NCBI GenBank assembly: GCA_947034885.2 | Contig: OX344758.2 | Coordinates: 16,085,067 to 16,149,066 of the forward strand | DNA: 64,000 nucleotides | DNA from: Thuidium tamariscinum | Taxonomy: Eukaryota; Streptophyta; Bryopsida; Hypnales; Thuidiaceae | Direction: 5' to 3' | Shown here: positions 47,467-58,534 of the stretch, piece after piece | Layout: each line of letters starts with the position of its first letter | Numbering within the stretch: position 1 is the first letter of the stretch | Made by a program: the position numbers and the translations under genes | The notes under the pieces: generated by a model | Databases searched by the model: none | What the model saw: the letters and a program-made list of their open reading frames with translations, nothing else | Told to the model about the DNA's origin: nothing

Positions 47467-49952
47467 GTGGATGTTAAAATCGACCACTTCCTAGCCAACT
47501 CCAAAGCCCAAGGTGCGGCAATAGACGAATTGCGCAGCATGTTTGCCACTTACGTAGGCAAACCAAAGCAGCATGATGAAGGCAGTCCCTCCATCGGCCA
47601 ATCAGCGCTAGAGAACCAAGCTCCTTGGTACCTGCCTAACCATGAAGCCGTCGGATTCAAGCCATCGGATTCATACAAGAAACAAATAAGGGCAGAAGGA
47701 GGGATAGGTGCTTCTGCAAAAGAGAAGGAAGGGCACGGTAGTGGAGCAGTGAAGAAACGTGATGGCAAATTCTGCGTGAAAGCTAGAAACGTCATTCTAT
47801 CCGAGTCTAATTCGAAACTGCCTCCTCGGGAGATGGAGGTTGCAGGCATCATAACTTCACCCATCTCAAAGAAATGTCGAGAATTAGCCGAGAGAATTAT
47901 CTCGGAGCCCATTATCGAGACGCGAGATGAGATAAAACAGGTCCAATGCGCGGAGGGCAGGAGTGCAGAGGACGTGGGCGTGGGCGTGGAGTCCATTCCC
48001 GTTGGGGCCTCTGAAGTGCAACAGGCCTCGACTATTGAAGTCCCTCCACCAATTGATGAAGCAAAGAAGCCGTCAGGGTGATTGCAAGAAACACTTGTCC
48101 TATTTTTTGTCCCCTTGACCTCCAATAGGTAGTTTTTTGCTCATTACTTTTGCATCGTTTGCCTTATCAACTTGAAATTTGGAATGAAGGTGCACAAAAA
48201 AGTTTTATATGTTGTGTAATTTTTTCAATTTTTTAAGAATTAGTTTACTATTTTTAAACTGCCCCTGATTGGCTGTCTACCTTGGCCTTTTGGGGGGGTT
48301 TTAGTCCTATTTTTGACCCAAAAATGCAAATTTTGAGCTTAAAATTGGCATTCTTAGATATATAGTATAGTTACACAATCCCTTAAAAGATTTTTTGAAA
48401 ATATTAAACTGTCCAACTTCCACAAGTTGTCAAAGTGGCTGACTTTGCGCAGGTGTAGAAAATAGAATTTATTTTTTCCAAAGATGAAATTTGTTGGAAA
48501 AGAAAGACCTTTACTTGAAGAAAAAATAGATTTTTTATTTTCAATTTTTGAATTTTTTTACTATTTTTACCAAATTAGTGAAAAAAGAGCTATTTTCATT
48601 GTATTTTCCATTGTCTATAACATTTAGAGAAATTTTTTCTTAGGTCTGAATTTCAAGAGACATAATATTCCCATTGCTCTTCAAATTATCCATATTTTTT
48701 TCAATTTAAAAAAAATTTATTTCAAAGGGTCATAGGACTCATAGGACTCATTGATTTTGAGCCATTTTGAGCCAAAACCGGTAAGTGTTTCTTGCAACGA
48801 CCCGTCAGCAAAGGAGGTGACAGTAGAAGTGGAGCTGGGTCCAATTGTGGTAGAGACCACATCACCATTTGACAACCACGATGCAAAGGATGTGGATGCC
48901 AAAGAGGAGGGCGTTCGCACGCCAAGCAGCAGTGGTGCTTCACCGGCTACTAGTGACGGCGAAGGCAGCCCTAAGGAGAATTTAGACCGAGAGGCCCCTG
49001 AGGTAATACAGGAGAGATCAAAGGCCTCCGAGGATGTTGTTGCAGGAGTGCCTGAACAGGGGAAGTTGGCTAAACCACCAATTTGTATCTTGGAGTCGCC
49101 CTCGCCAAAGAAGAAACCGTTGAAGTCACCAATGAAGGTACATTCCCCACTCGGCGTTTCTAAGTACACGTCGAGTGAGGTGAGACCTTCAGGTGCCCCT
49201 AAACCGCTCTTAGTTTCATTGCGTGACACTTCTCATTCAAATTTAGTCATTCTCAATGTGCATGGAACCTTGTTAGATTGCAGTATGCTTTCAAAAAGGA
49301 ACCCAAACAGTCGAATTCGTAGCAGCACAAGAACTACAAGTAGAAGAATAGTTTTCCGCCCTTGGCTAAAATTGTTCCTTTCTCGCTGCTTTGATACCTT
49401 TGTTGTTGCGTTCTGGGGAAGCGGGAGTAGGGAATATATGTCTAATGTTGTGGGCGCAATGTTGGGGGGGGGGTTACAGCCACGCCATTATTCACGTGGT
49501 CAGGTGAAGATGTACAAAGTGATAGTGTTGAAGATGGCAGGCTATGTGAGTAGAGCAAGCAGTTGGAGTCAGTGTGTGCTCGCTGGCCTAGTTTCTGTGC
49601 AGCCAATACTGTCATTGTGGATAGTAAGGCAAGTAGGGTCGAGTGTAATCCGGAGGCTAATGTCATCATGAATATCCCTTTCTACGTGAAGTGGATATGC
49701 GCATTGGCAGATGATAAAGAATACTTAAAACGGTATTTGTGGCCGTTATTGGAGGGTCTGCAACAATGCACAAATGTTCCGGCATTTCGGTCAAAGTACC
49801 TAGAAATTGTCAACGAATCCATGTCAGAAATGCTACAAAGATGGCGTAATGGACATGCGTATGAATTCCTTGACATTGTGGAAGGTGAGGGGACTAGCAT
49901 ACCATTGGGTTGCATATATGAAGGCGTCCCCTCACCTTCACTTCATGTTTGA
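47467..49952 (+). pseudogene. TNPA-like gene, middle exons: coiled-coil/linker and FCP1/SCP-like phosphatase fold
   Basis: The frame from 47467 (exon edge probably near 47,455) encodes a coiled-coil start, then a long charged linker. It stops only because a MITE lies at 48076-48803; the same frame resumes after it. From about 49,240 comes an FCP1/SCP (NLI-interacting factor) HAD-like fold: LVILNVHGTLLD, then VFRPWLKLFL..CFDTFVVAFWGS and, in another frame, NTVIVDSKASRVECNPEAN. The first motif would normally be DxDGxLxD; here N and H replace the Asp residues. The frame change coincides with a ten-G run at 49466-49475, and TAG lies at 49551-49553. The domain is probably catalytically dead and the gene is decayed. 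Donor GAAG|GTGAGG is near 49,887. Confidence 0.5.
48076..48803. mobile_element. MITE copy B inside an exon
   Basis: The ends GGGTGATTGCAAGAAACAC and (complement of the right end) GGGTCGTTGCAAGAAACAC match the element at 20,514. GTCA (48072-48075) is repeated at 48804-48807; a five-base reading CGTCA is possible. The element is 728 bp, AT-rich and non-coding. It separates two halves of one open frame in the TNPA-like gene. Confidence 0.7.
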
Positions 49953-49980
49953 ATCTGATAATGTGCTAATGTGTGCATAG

Positions 49981-50068
49981 GGCAAGGGGCAAAAGCAAGA
50001 GGCGAGGACAAGGCCTGCAAACCCTGCATCCGCAACAAAGAAAAAAGCTTCTACACCCTCCACCAAGA
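49981..50068 (+). CDS. Probable small exon of the TNPA-like gene
   Basis: Acceptor TGTGCATAG at about 49,980 and donor GAAG|GTGTGT at 50,068 bound a Lys-rich piece whose phase fits the donor near 49,887. Basic composition only; no domain is seen. Confidence 0.3.
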
Positions 50069-50736
50069 AGGTGTGTTTCTAAAACTTTGAAGTCCAGCAT
50101 GGTCTTTGTTGTTTCAGTCAATTTAAGTAATGATGTAGTCTTCTTTTAGTGAAAAGGAAGTGAAGATCCCAAGCTCCACTGAGTAATATACCAGTTGTGG
50201 ACTAGTCCTCTCCATGTTACGCTGTAGTGCCCATCATCATTTTGAAGGGACTTGGCTACAAACCTTAGTTTTTTCTAAGGGTGTTGTACCCATTGTGGAG
50301 TGACATTGTAGTTTTGTGTAAAATAGGTCATTTACGCGGGGCTGCAATGTGCCCCATAGATTACGTACACATTCAAATTGGGGCATTACCTAGGTAAAAC
50401 TCAGAAGGCAATTGTAAAGCGTCACCCTAAATCGAGGTAGGCAACCCTAAACCGTAAGTCCAGAATTGCATGTTGCATGACTTGCTTTTGCAATTTGGGA
50501 GTAACCTTGGACTAGAGGTTGGTGGTCTTCTAGTCTATTCAATCCGGCAAAGGCCTTCTCACATGTGCTCATAGCATTCAATATAACGTTTTAGGGTCAG
50601 CCTATTGTGGCACACTTCATTGTGGAGTCGCGCGGAAGTGAGGCAACAATTAGGGTCAGTGCAAAAGTCATGTAGAAGTGAAGCTTCTGTTACGTCTGAG
50701 TCACAGTGCTCTGACGTGGAAGTGGTCATGGCATTA

Positions 50737-51008
50737 GATGTTTTTTGGGAGATTAGAAGACTGTTTCAGGCCTGTTCCCAAGGCTGCGAACAGTCAGAAT
50801 AAAATATAATAAAAAAATAAAAAAATAAAAAAATAATTTATTTATTTTTAAAATAATTTTTTTCGAAAAAAAATTAATTTTTTAATTTTTTTAATATTAT
50901 TATCTGACGTGGCAGTCTCTCGACCATGTCAGATTGCAGATGTGGCAGTTCTCGACAGCGTTCCCATAGCTGGGAACTCACAGTCTTCTAAACTGTTGAA
51001 AAAACATC
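50737..51008. mobile_element. 272-bp AT-rich MITE flanked by TA
   Basis: Termini GATGTTTTTT and AAAAAACATC are flanked by TA (50735-50736, 51009-51010), as in Tc1/mariner (Stowaway-like) elements. A second pair of matching blocks (TAGAAGACTGT) lies inside. The core is a run of A/T around 50,810-50,900. The region 50,070-50,735 contains no gene I can support beyond this unit's introns. Confidence 0.6.
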
Positions 51009-51086
51009 TAATGAGTAGTCATTTGTTAAAATGCCAATGTGATTTGTACTTTATTGCACTCTAGCTAATTCGTGTTCACCTTGCAG

Positions 51087-51224
51087 TATCGGATTGAAGA
51101 AGAAGTTTATCTCATAAATCCACGGTCAACTAGGCAGAAAGTGGCGGTGGGCAGGGTATTCGCACGCTACGGTCGCCCCCCTGGCCCGATGTACAACCAA
51201 GTGCAAGTAGTACGACCTGTATGA
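51087..51224 (+). CDS. TNP1/En-Spm (Transposase_23)-like C-terminal exon
   Basis: After CCTTGCAG at 51,086 the frame reads 45 residues to TGA. The pattern EEVYLINPRS...VAVGRVF....V.VVRPV resembles the small beta module found at the C-terminus of plant En/Spm TNP1 proteins (VxLxxxxxPxxxVAxGxV). This supports the CACTA nature of the gene unit. The match is short and by eye. No gene is seen in 51,230-52,440. Confidence 0.4.
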   Translation, partial: YRIEEEVYLINPRSTRQKVAVGRVFARYGRPPGPMYNQVQVVRPV

Positions 51225-52456
51225 CCCGTTGGTATGTCGTGTATTCCGGCGGCGTCTCCGCCGCACTGACAACTGGCCCACGAGTTCGGGGGCATCTGTA
51301 GGCATTTGATCGTCTACCTATACTCTTTCGGTGCTTGTCAACTTTGATTATTTTCTTTTAGCAGCAGACACAGATGTGACGTGCGTTAGAAACAACGATT
51401 GATGTTCAAGTTCTTCAATGCTGTTGCCAATGGCAGAAGGATTGAAAACCTTCGCTATTCTCCTACAGTCACCCTGTGTGAAGGTTTGTGTTTCCAAGGC
51501 CTATTAGATTCATGTCATTTTTCTTTTTTGCTTAAAATTTGACTTGATTAAAGACCTTGTAGGAGTAGAAGTTTTTTGGTGGAATGTGATGCAAACCTCT
51601 TAGTGTTAACAGAGACCTCTCTTCTATTCTTTTGAGATCTAGGATCTTCCAATGGTTCCTCAATTGGCATTGTATTTTAAAATGCACTCTCCAAATCAAG
51701 TTTATATCTGTTGTAGTCATTCATTGCATTGAGTTCCATTTAGCTTCATTGTAGGATGATTATCAACTATACGCTTTAAAAAATTAGAATCGGCAGTTGA
51801 GAATGTTGCAAGTAGCTAACTCAAAGTAATAGAGAAGATATAACATCCTTGAGGTCATAGAGTATTTGCTTCAAGTATAGTGCATTGCTAGAAATTTTTG
51901 CAAAAGTAGTTCAAGGTGGATGAGAGAATAGCTTTAAATTTTTTTGGAAGGTCACTGTACTTGAAGAAATATAGTATTTGAGTCGATGGAGTGAAGGACT
52001 AGTAGTCCAAGAAATAATCGGATTGTTTGCATTAAGTCATATCTCTGAGGTCATACAATGGACAGTTTGGTATTGCAATCGCTTACCCTTTGTACAATAG
52101 AGGGAATGGATTGTAGTTCATGAAGTACTGTTTGTATAACTTGTTTGTAAGTAAACTCATATCCTACAGTCATCCATTTTTGATACTGGAGCGGTGGTAC
52201 ACATTCTCACACATTGTACAAAGTTTGGTACTCTTTTGTACCAACTATACCAACTATTGAATGCCTTTGGAGGTTGATTTAGGTCTTCCTTGTGAATTTG
52301 GCCACCTTCACGTAGCCTCCAATGCTCTTTTGATGGTTTATTTCTTTCATTTCTTCTCATGTGAGGATCATTTGTGTTATACAATATGAGTACTAGTTTC
52401 ACTTCAGTACTAACTGTATGAGTACTAGTTTCAGGATTTGGTGACCTCATTCAGCC

Positions 52457-52830
52457 TGGTGATAACTTTTTTGTCCCTGCCATGGAAGGCAATATTGAGG
52501 GAGTAGAATTCTATTTTCTGCAATGCACCAGGGGAAAGCATGAGGTCGATCATGGATTCACAACTTCACATGCGCATGGGGACGTCAATTTGAAGCTGGT
52601 GACTTCATCATACGAGGCACGTACTACCAGAAGTGGAACAATGACTACGTGTTTTTGAACAACTCTGAACCAGCCTATATAGATGCACATCTTGTAGTGC
52701 ATGGTAAATTTGGGTTTAGGCCAAAGTCAGGCAGGCGCAAAGGTGGAGAGGTTACATACAACATCAGTGATGACAATCTTTCAACTATTAGGGCTGGTTT
52801 ACATCGATTTAGGCAAGAAGAGGATTAGGG
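52457..52830 (+). pseudogene. Unnamed domain exon with GTYYQKW...AHLV motif
   Basis: Two overlapping frames encode EGNIEGVEFYFLQC and then, shifted by one, FEAGDFIIRGTYYQKWNND..VFLNNSEPAYIDAHLVVHGKF. The pattern of strands and the AHLV motif suggest a small beta domain that I recall only vaguely from transposon-linked plant proteins and cannot name. The frame change near 52,560 implies decay or an error. Confidence 0.3.
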
Positions 52831-53846
52831 GTTCAAGAAGATTAGAGTTTAGGGTTTTAGGGACTTTGACTATGGGTGGTTGGGTGTATTTTCATTCAAA
52901 TTATGATAAATATTTTTTTTATGCACATCTACAACTTTATATTTTAATTTCATTTCCTTCATAATTTGCAAAGCACAACTTGTTTTATCTCATGATTTTC
53001 TGTTTAATAAGTATTGACAAAGACTGTACTGAACTGAAGAGTGTCGATTTGTATGTTTTGGCATGTATGTAGTTATTCATTACTTTTGCATACAATATGA
53101 AAGGACTGTGCTATACAAAGGACACTTACAACGGGCTAATCATAACTTAGAATTGAGTTGAAATGACACTCTAGTCCATTTTGTATGTATCAATTACAAA
53201 GGGCTTAAGACTTACATCACATAGGAAACTGTACTACTAGTGCTATCATGTACTACCTATACATCATGAGAAACCTATCTTTCAAAATTATGCAGACCTA
53301 AGTGGTGAATAAGTTAGTGTATGCATCTTACAGTGAAGTTCATTTGGTGGTATAATTGGCCAAAGCCACATTCATAAGACTCACTTTCTATTGCGCTCAC
53401 CATATACGGTCGTGAGTTTGCCAACGGAGGAGAGGGGAGTTTCAAGCTAACACTGACCTTTTCGTTGCTATTCTTGTCATTTTCAAGGTTTGTGCGTCCA
53501 CTCCAAGGTCGCTTTTTTTTTCTTTGGTTTCATGAACAATCACAGTTCCATTGACTCACCGAATTTGGCTCATCAGCTGACTACAATAACTTTGAACTCC
53601 TACGGTCCCACCAAATTTTTTTTTTTTTTTTTGCTGTAGTTCTGTGAATAGTCACTTACAATTTAACTAACTCACCCGATGTGGCTCATCAGATGATCGC
53701 AAGAACTTTGAACCCTACATTCCATAAAGTTTTGACAAAAACGGCACTATTCCAACTGGTGCGTATGTAACTTCTGGTGTTTGTGAAAAACTTTCTTTCT
53801 TTTTGCTTTCAAGATTTGTCTCTTATTTTGGTCGTTGCCCTTGCAG

Positions 53847-54089
53847 ACTGTGCCCGTTTGGTTTGTGCGTAAGCATGGGGATGAGTTTCACATGTGTATC
53901 AACCTCCGTTGTAGGGGAAAATGCCCCTGGTTGCCAGTTAGATTGAAAATATGTTACAGCAAGCGTGGACGTGCACAAGTAATGTTCGGGAAAGGGTGGA
54001 AAAAATATGTTCGCTTGCATGGCTTTGTTAAAGGCGACCAAGTCACTTTCACTCTTGTGAGAAAGTCCCATTTTTCGTGTTACTCTTGA
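53847..54089 (+). CDS. B3-like DNA-binding domain exon
   Basis: The frame after the acceptor CCTTGCAG (53,846) runs 80 residues to TGA. WLPVRLKICY...GRAQVMFGKGWKKYVRLHGFVKGDQVTFTLV matches the second half of the plant B3 fold: the W..V strand, the GW..YV helix and the GDQVTF strand. B3 domains bind DNA in plant transcription factors. Tandem-like 120-bp duplications with GGCTCATCAG lie just upstream (53,500-53,760). Whether it belongs to the TNPA-like unit or to a separate truncated B3 gene is open. Confidence 0.55.
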   Translation, partial: TVPVWFVRKHGDEFHMCINLRCRGKCPWLPVRLKICYSKRGRAQVMFGKGWKKYVRLHGFVKGDQVTFTLVRKSHFSCYS

Positions 54090-54810
54090 CAGGGGAGCAA
54101 TGTAGAATTAATAGATGATGTACTAGAAGAAGCTGTGAATGAGGATCTAACTATTGGCTCGGTTTAACCAAAGACTGTGCTTGGTGAAGCAAACTACGTA
54201 GAAATCATGGAGAACTTCAACATAGTTTGCTGATCTGTAGGCTATCAAAGCCCTAAATGTTTTTGTGTACAATCCTTAATTGTGCAAAACTTTGGAGTTT
54301 TGCCGTGCACGATTTATAAATTGTATATAACTTTTTTTTTGTAATATTGTAGTAATACATACTTTTTGTATAATTTCATACTTTCTATCATTTTCTTATA
54401 CTCTTTGTACACATTCGTACTCAGTTATATTATGCATAAATATAGTGACTTGTTATATAGTCCGAATGCTCTTGGAAGGTTCAGTAACGGTATTCGGAAG
54501 GGCTTTTATATCGTATTCATGGACAAGTTGGACTTTAATATAGAATGTTGACAGGGGAATCTATGGGTGCACAACTCGTTGGTTTCTCCAATGAAAAAAA
54601 AGTTCCTTCTGTAGTTGCTAGAAGGTGGCTCGGACTCCGCGTTTCTAGAGTTGTTTTTGTTTGCGCTTTTCCTTGCATAGTGTTGAGCTTCGTGTTTTGG
54701 GCTCCTCGTCTTCATCCTATACTTTGTGTTTGCTCTATTTTGTTGCTATTGTGTAGTAGTTGAACTTCATGTGTTGCGATGTCTCACCAGAATCCATTCT
54801 GTAACTCCAC

Positions 54811-55048
54811 ATTTGTTCAACAATATGTAACTTCTTATTTTCCATTTCATAGCACTAGACTTGTTCAACAATGCATTAGGGCTTACTTTCCATTGTATAG
54901 TAATAGACTTGGTTCCTTAACCAATGCAAGCTGTGACTTTGATTCTTTCTCAAACACTTATGTTTTAGAACACTTAATGTTTCTCTACTGCTGCAAATTT
55001 CTAGAAGCAAAGCAACATTGTTTATCTAGGAATTTGCAGCAGTAGAGA
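54811..55048. repeat. 51-bp duplication and 23-bp fold-back
   Basis: A unit starting TTGTTCAACAAT occurs twice (54,811 and 54,862). At 54982-55004 and 55026-55048 two 23-base arms are complementary at 22 positions around a 21-base loop, the size of a small-RNA hairpin. From 54,090 to 54,810 no gene is seen. Confidence 0.6.
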
Positions 55049-55436
55049 GATGTGTCAAATTACTTTCGTTGGGAGTAGTGAGGCATTGTTTGAGTAAGTA
55101 GAAGCAATAGAAGTCTCGTGTAACTCAATTCAAGTTCGTATTTGCATCTCTTTTTAGTTGCATTTTATTTCAATTTCAATTCACCTTTCACTTGATTCAA
55201 GAAGGCCCGGCGGGTCTGCTACGGCCCCAATGGGGAGCCCGGCGGGTCTGCTGCGGCGCCCGACTGGGGGGAGCCCGGCTGGTCTGGCTGAGCGCTCGGC
55301 TGGGCTGGCTGGTTGCCTATTTTCTACAACTTTTGCCTAACAACTAGCCACACTTAACTAAACTAAATGTTCATACAAAAGGGTTCACCCCAAGGGTGGG
55401 TCCCTACCTATCCTTCTATTAAGGCTACTCCTCTAT

Positions 55437-57500
55437 TGTTGGATGCTAAACGTTGCATTAGTGCCCAATATGTTGGACACTAAACGTTGAGACTAGCTCA
55501 AAGATGACCTCCTTTGACACCCCGCTAAGACTTAGGGGGTCCAAAGCTTCGCCGTGAGGGGAGGTGTTTGACACGTGACTAAGACTTCCTATTATTCTAG
55601 AGGTGAAGGGGGGCTATAGCTTCGCCGTCCCCTATGGGACAAGCTTACCCTTGTGCACAATAGAAGAGGGGAGTGAGAGGTAATAAGTGTCTACTTAAGT
55701 ATAACGGTCAAAGCTTCGCCGTCCCCTATGGGACTAACTCAACCTTGTGCACAAGAGAGGAGGGAGAAAAGGAGGGTACAAGTTTGCAACATACGCTCTA
55801 AGTCACCTCACAAGTCACCCCTCGATTCCTTACAAGCCTCTCCCACAACAACATTCACTTGCCTTACAATGCAAAAGGTAACCCAATATTAATTAACAAA
55901 AGTTTCCACACAACTTGGGGGGGTCTCAAGTCCCCAAGTAAAAACCACAAGAACCAAGGGTGCAACAACCCCAAAACTATCAAAGGCTCCTTTGGCATCA
56001 AAAGCCAAAGAAAATCCGGCATAACCCGGGCCCAATACTCCTCCTCCCTTAAATGGGTAGGAGTTGAGAGAGAGAGAGAATGAGAGGAGAATGCCGCCCC
56101 TTTTATACCCAAAAGGGAGCAACACCCCCCCCTTAATCTACTAAGAATAACTAGATGAGGGAAATTAGGAGGTCCGTACATGTTTACCCCTCCCAAATCT
56201 AATTATCCACCTAAAATCTACACAATTTGAATTGGGAAATTCAAATCTTACCTAACCTCACAAGAACTTGCAAAACCGTCAAATTTACCTTCCCAAAATC
56301 TACAAGTTCTCACATGGGAGAAGTTCCCATGTGTTCCCACCTACTTAATTTGAAATTACTTACACCAAAGCACATGAGCCACCTCCACTAACTTTTTGAG
56401 GTGGTACTTGCTCCCACATGTGCCCGAAGTTCCCCACACGTTCCCTACGCGTTCCCCACGGCTAATGGGGCCCAAACTCCCCAAAAATGCATTGGGGGGC
56501 TTAAAACCTCCATTTCTTCTCCATGTGCTGTCCCCAAAAGGCTAACTTTTGGAGTTTAGCTCCAAATGGCAAACGGATTGCGCCATTGGCTCCGGAAGGC
56601 CACAATTAGTCTATAAGGAACCCCTTACCCCTTAAACTATGTCCAAATTCTCAAGGAATCTTAGTATAAGCTGGGATCCAAGTTGGGATAAATTCCCAAC
56701 TTTTGGAGTTTAGCAATTTTGGACCCCAAACCTTCACCAATCTCCCAAGTAGATGGAAGGGGGTAGGAATAGCCCCAAAATAGGCTCCATTCCGATGTCG
56801 TATGGCCTCGGTACGCCGGTCAACCGCCGCCTTCGTCATTTAATTTGTCAGTTGGGGAGGAATGTCGCCGGTTCGGGATCTTCTGACTATCGTTTTGTCT
56901 TGAAACTTGGGGAAGCGCTCCGTTGGTGTGAGACCGCCTCGCCGGATTTTTAGTGAGATTTTACCGCACTTTGGGATATTCTTTCGAATTCCCACCCAAA
57001 GTCCACCGCGGTTGACTGTCTGGGAAAATGTCCAAACAATGTCGGAAAATTCCCAAACTTAAGAGAGGACCACCCATGGGATCCCCCCACTTGGATGCAA
57101 ATCTGCATCCCCACTGCGTGCTCCTAGAATTAGGAAATCGCCGGTACCTGCATTTCAAGGTTAGTATTTTATCCGTATTCTCTTCGATGCTATGGGGAGT
57201 GGGGGATTCCTCCTAGATCCCCCTATGAGGACTTCCTAGCCTAGACAGGGCCTTCTTAGGCTTCTTACCCTAATTCTGCACATCTCCATCAATTTGGCGT
57301 CTATTTAACTAAGACCGGGCCCGTTTTGGATGTAAACTATCCTAAATCCCACCTAATGACCGAATGGCACATTGGTATGTGTAATGCCAATATAGGTTTA
57401 ATGCCCTTTTGTGGGTGTTATGAGCCCAAATACGCCTTAGTTTATGTATATATTCGAAAAAAGAACCCGTGAGTCCCCGGTGACGAATCGGGGACTCACA
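55437..57500. repeat. 2.06-kb dispersed repeat, copy 2 (LTR-kin candidate)
   Basis: It begins TGTTGGATGC and ends ACTCACA, with the same terminal hairpin (57469-57499) as the copy at 36,592. The flanks (TCTAT left, TACTA right) do not match, so a clean solo-LTR insertion is not shown. The interior holds a (GA)n tract and CCCCTTTTATACCCAAAAGG, and no gene. Confidence 0.55.
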
Positions 57501-57524
57501 TACTAGTGTAAGGAATTTTTGTAG

Positions 57525-57690
57525 AGTTTCACTGTAAAGATTGTACAAACCATTGTGACCGTGGTTTTGTATTGTTTGTACAGTTCTATAGTAAAGAATG
57601 TACAAACAATTGTACTGAGAGTTTTAGTATAGAGAATGTTTGTATAGTTTCACAGTAAAGACTGTACAAACTATTGTAACCGTGGTTTGG
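57525..57690. repeat. Tandem repeat of about 60 bp, three units
   Basis: Units share AGTAAAGANTGTACAAAC with alternating details, so units 1 and 3 match best (120-bp period). TTGTACAAA-type words are frequent from here to 64,000. Confidence 0.65.
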
Positions 57691-57977
57691 ATTTTATATT
57701 CTCAAAATACATTTAGTACAGAAATGTAGAGTTTGTAATGTTTGTACTAGCTCAGTTGAGTCAGACCTTTTGTACTTCAAAGAGTATGTACAGTACTTAG
57801 AGTATTGCACAATGTGCAAACACTACAAAATAAATATTGATTGTGGAGTAGTTTGCATAGATAGATGTATCCTAAATCCTAAACCCAATCATTCTCTTTG
57901 TCTCTTATGTTTAATCTCATAAATTTGATTTTATAATTTTTTACTTGTATCGAAATTCACGTATTGGTTTAGTTATC

Positions 57978-58448
57978 ATGTCGAAACAGCCTGAGCTTAT
58001 GTTTTCTCTTATTATTGACAAGCTACGCAGGTTTAATATGTCTTCTCTTCCCAAACTCAAGGCTGACTTATGTCTTTACCTTGCACGGGTCGATAAGGAG
58101 GTGGAAAGGTGGAAGGGGAAGATTCTATTTTTTGATTCGGATGAAGTGCGAGGTCTACTACGTCGAGGAGACGACGAGAAGTTGCATTGGACTAAACATG
58201 CAAATTCTGAATTTAGGTTCATGGAGATTTGCACCGGAATTGCATACACAGGAGAGGTAGAGGCGCCAATTGTACAAGCGCCAAGAGTAGAAACAGAGTT
58301 GGAAAGCCCTAGAGAGTAGATTACAAGTTGGCTTCGGGACTACAACGACAATGATGATACTCGCAGATCATGGAGCCCTTTCTTTCTAGAGTTGTCAGAT
58401 GAGTATCTACAAGTGATGGAGGCTATGCCTCCAACTAGGTAGCAATGA
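57978..58448 (+). CDS. Unrecognised small protein, frame continues through two TAG codons to TGA
   Basis: The ATG at 57978 opens 113 codons to TAG at 58317-58319. The same frame then reads a further 40 well-formed codons (ITSWLRDYNDNDD...) to TAG at 58440-58442, then CAA and TGA (58446-58448). The encoded protein is charged, with a Leu/Lys-rich N-terminal half and no recognised domain. If TAG ends the protein, the product is 113 aa. The coding look of the tail suggests the ancestor was 155 aa or so. Confidence 0.4.
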
Positions 58449-58534
58449 CAAAAGGAGCCAATGGCAGATGGAGTGAAGGCGCCAGATAACCAGTCTTGAA
58501 GAATCAGCTTTGGTACCAAGGTTTAGGGTGGCTT

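Noticed and set aside
55437-57500. Clean solo-LTR insertion
   Set aside because: The flanking five-base sequences differ, so no target duplication supports it.
1460-58444. A variant genetic code with TAG as Gln as the main explanation
   Set aside because: CAG and CAA are common in the same frames, a TGA also interrupts the tnp2 exon, and methylation-driven CAG to TAG decay is expected in plant transposons. Kept only as a finding to test.
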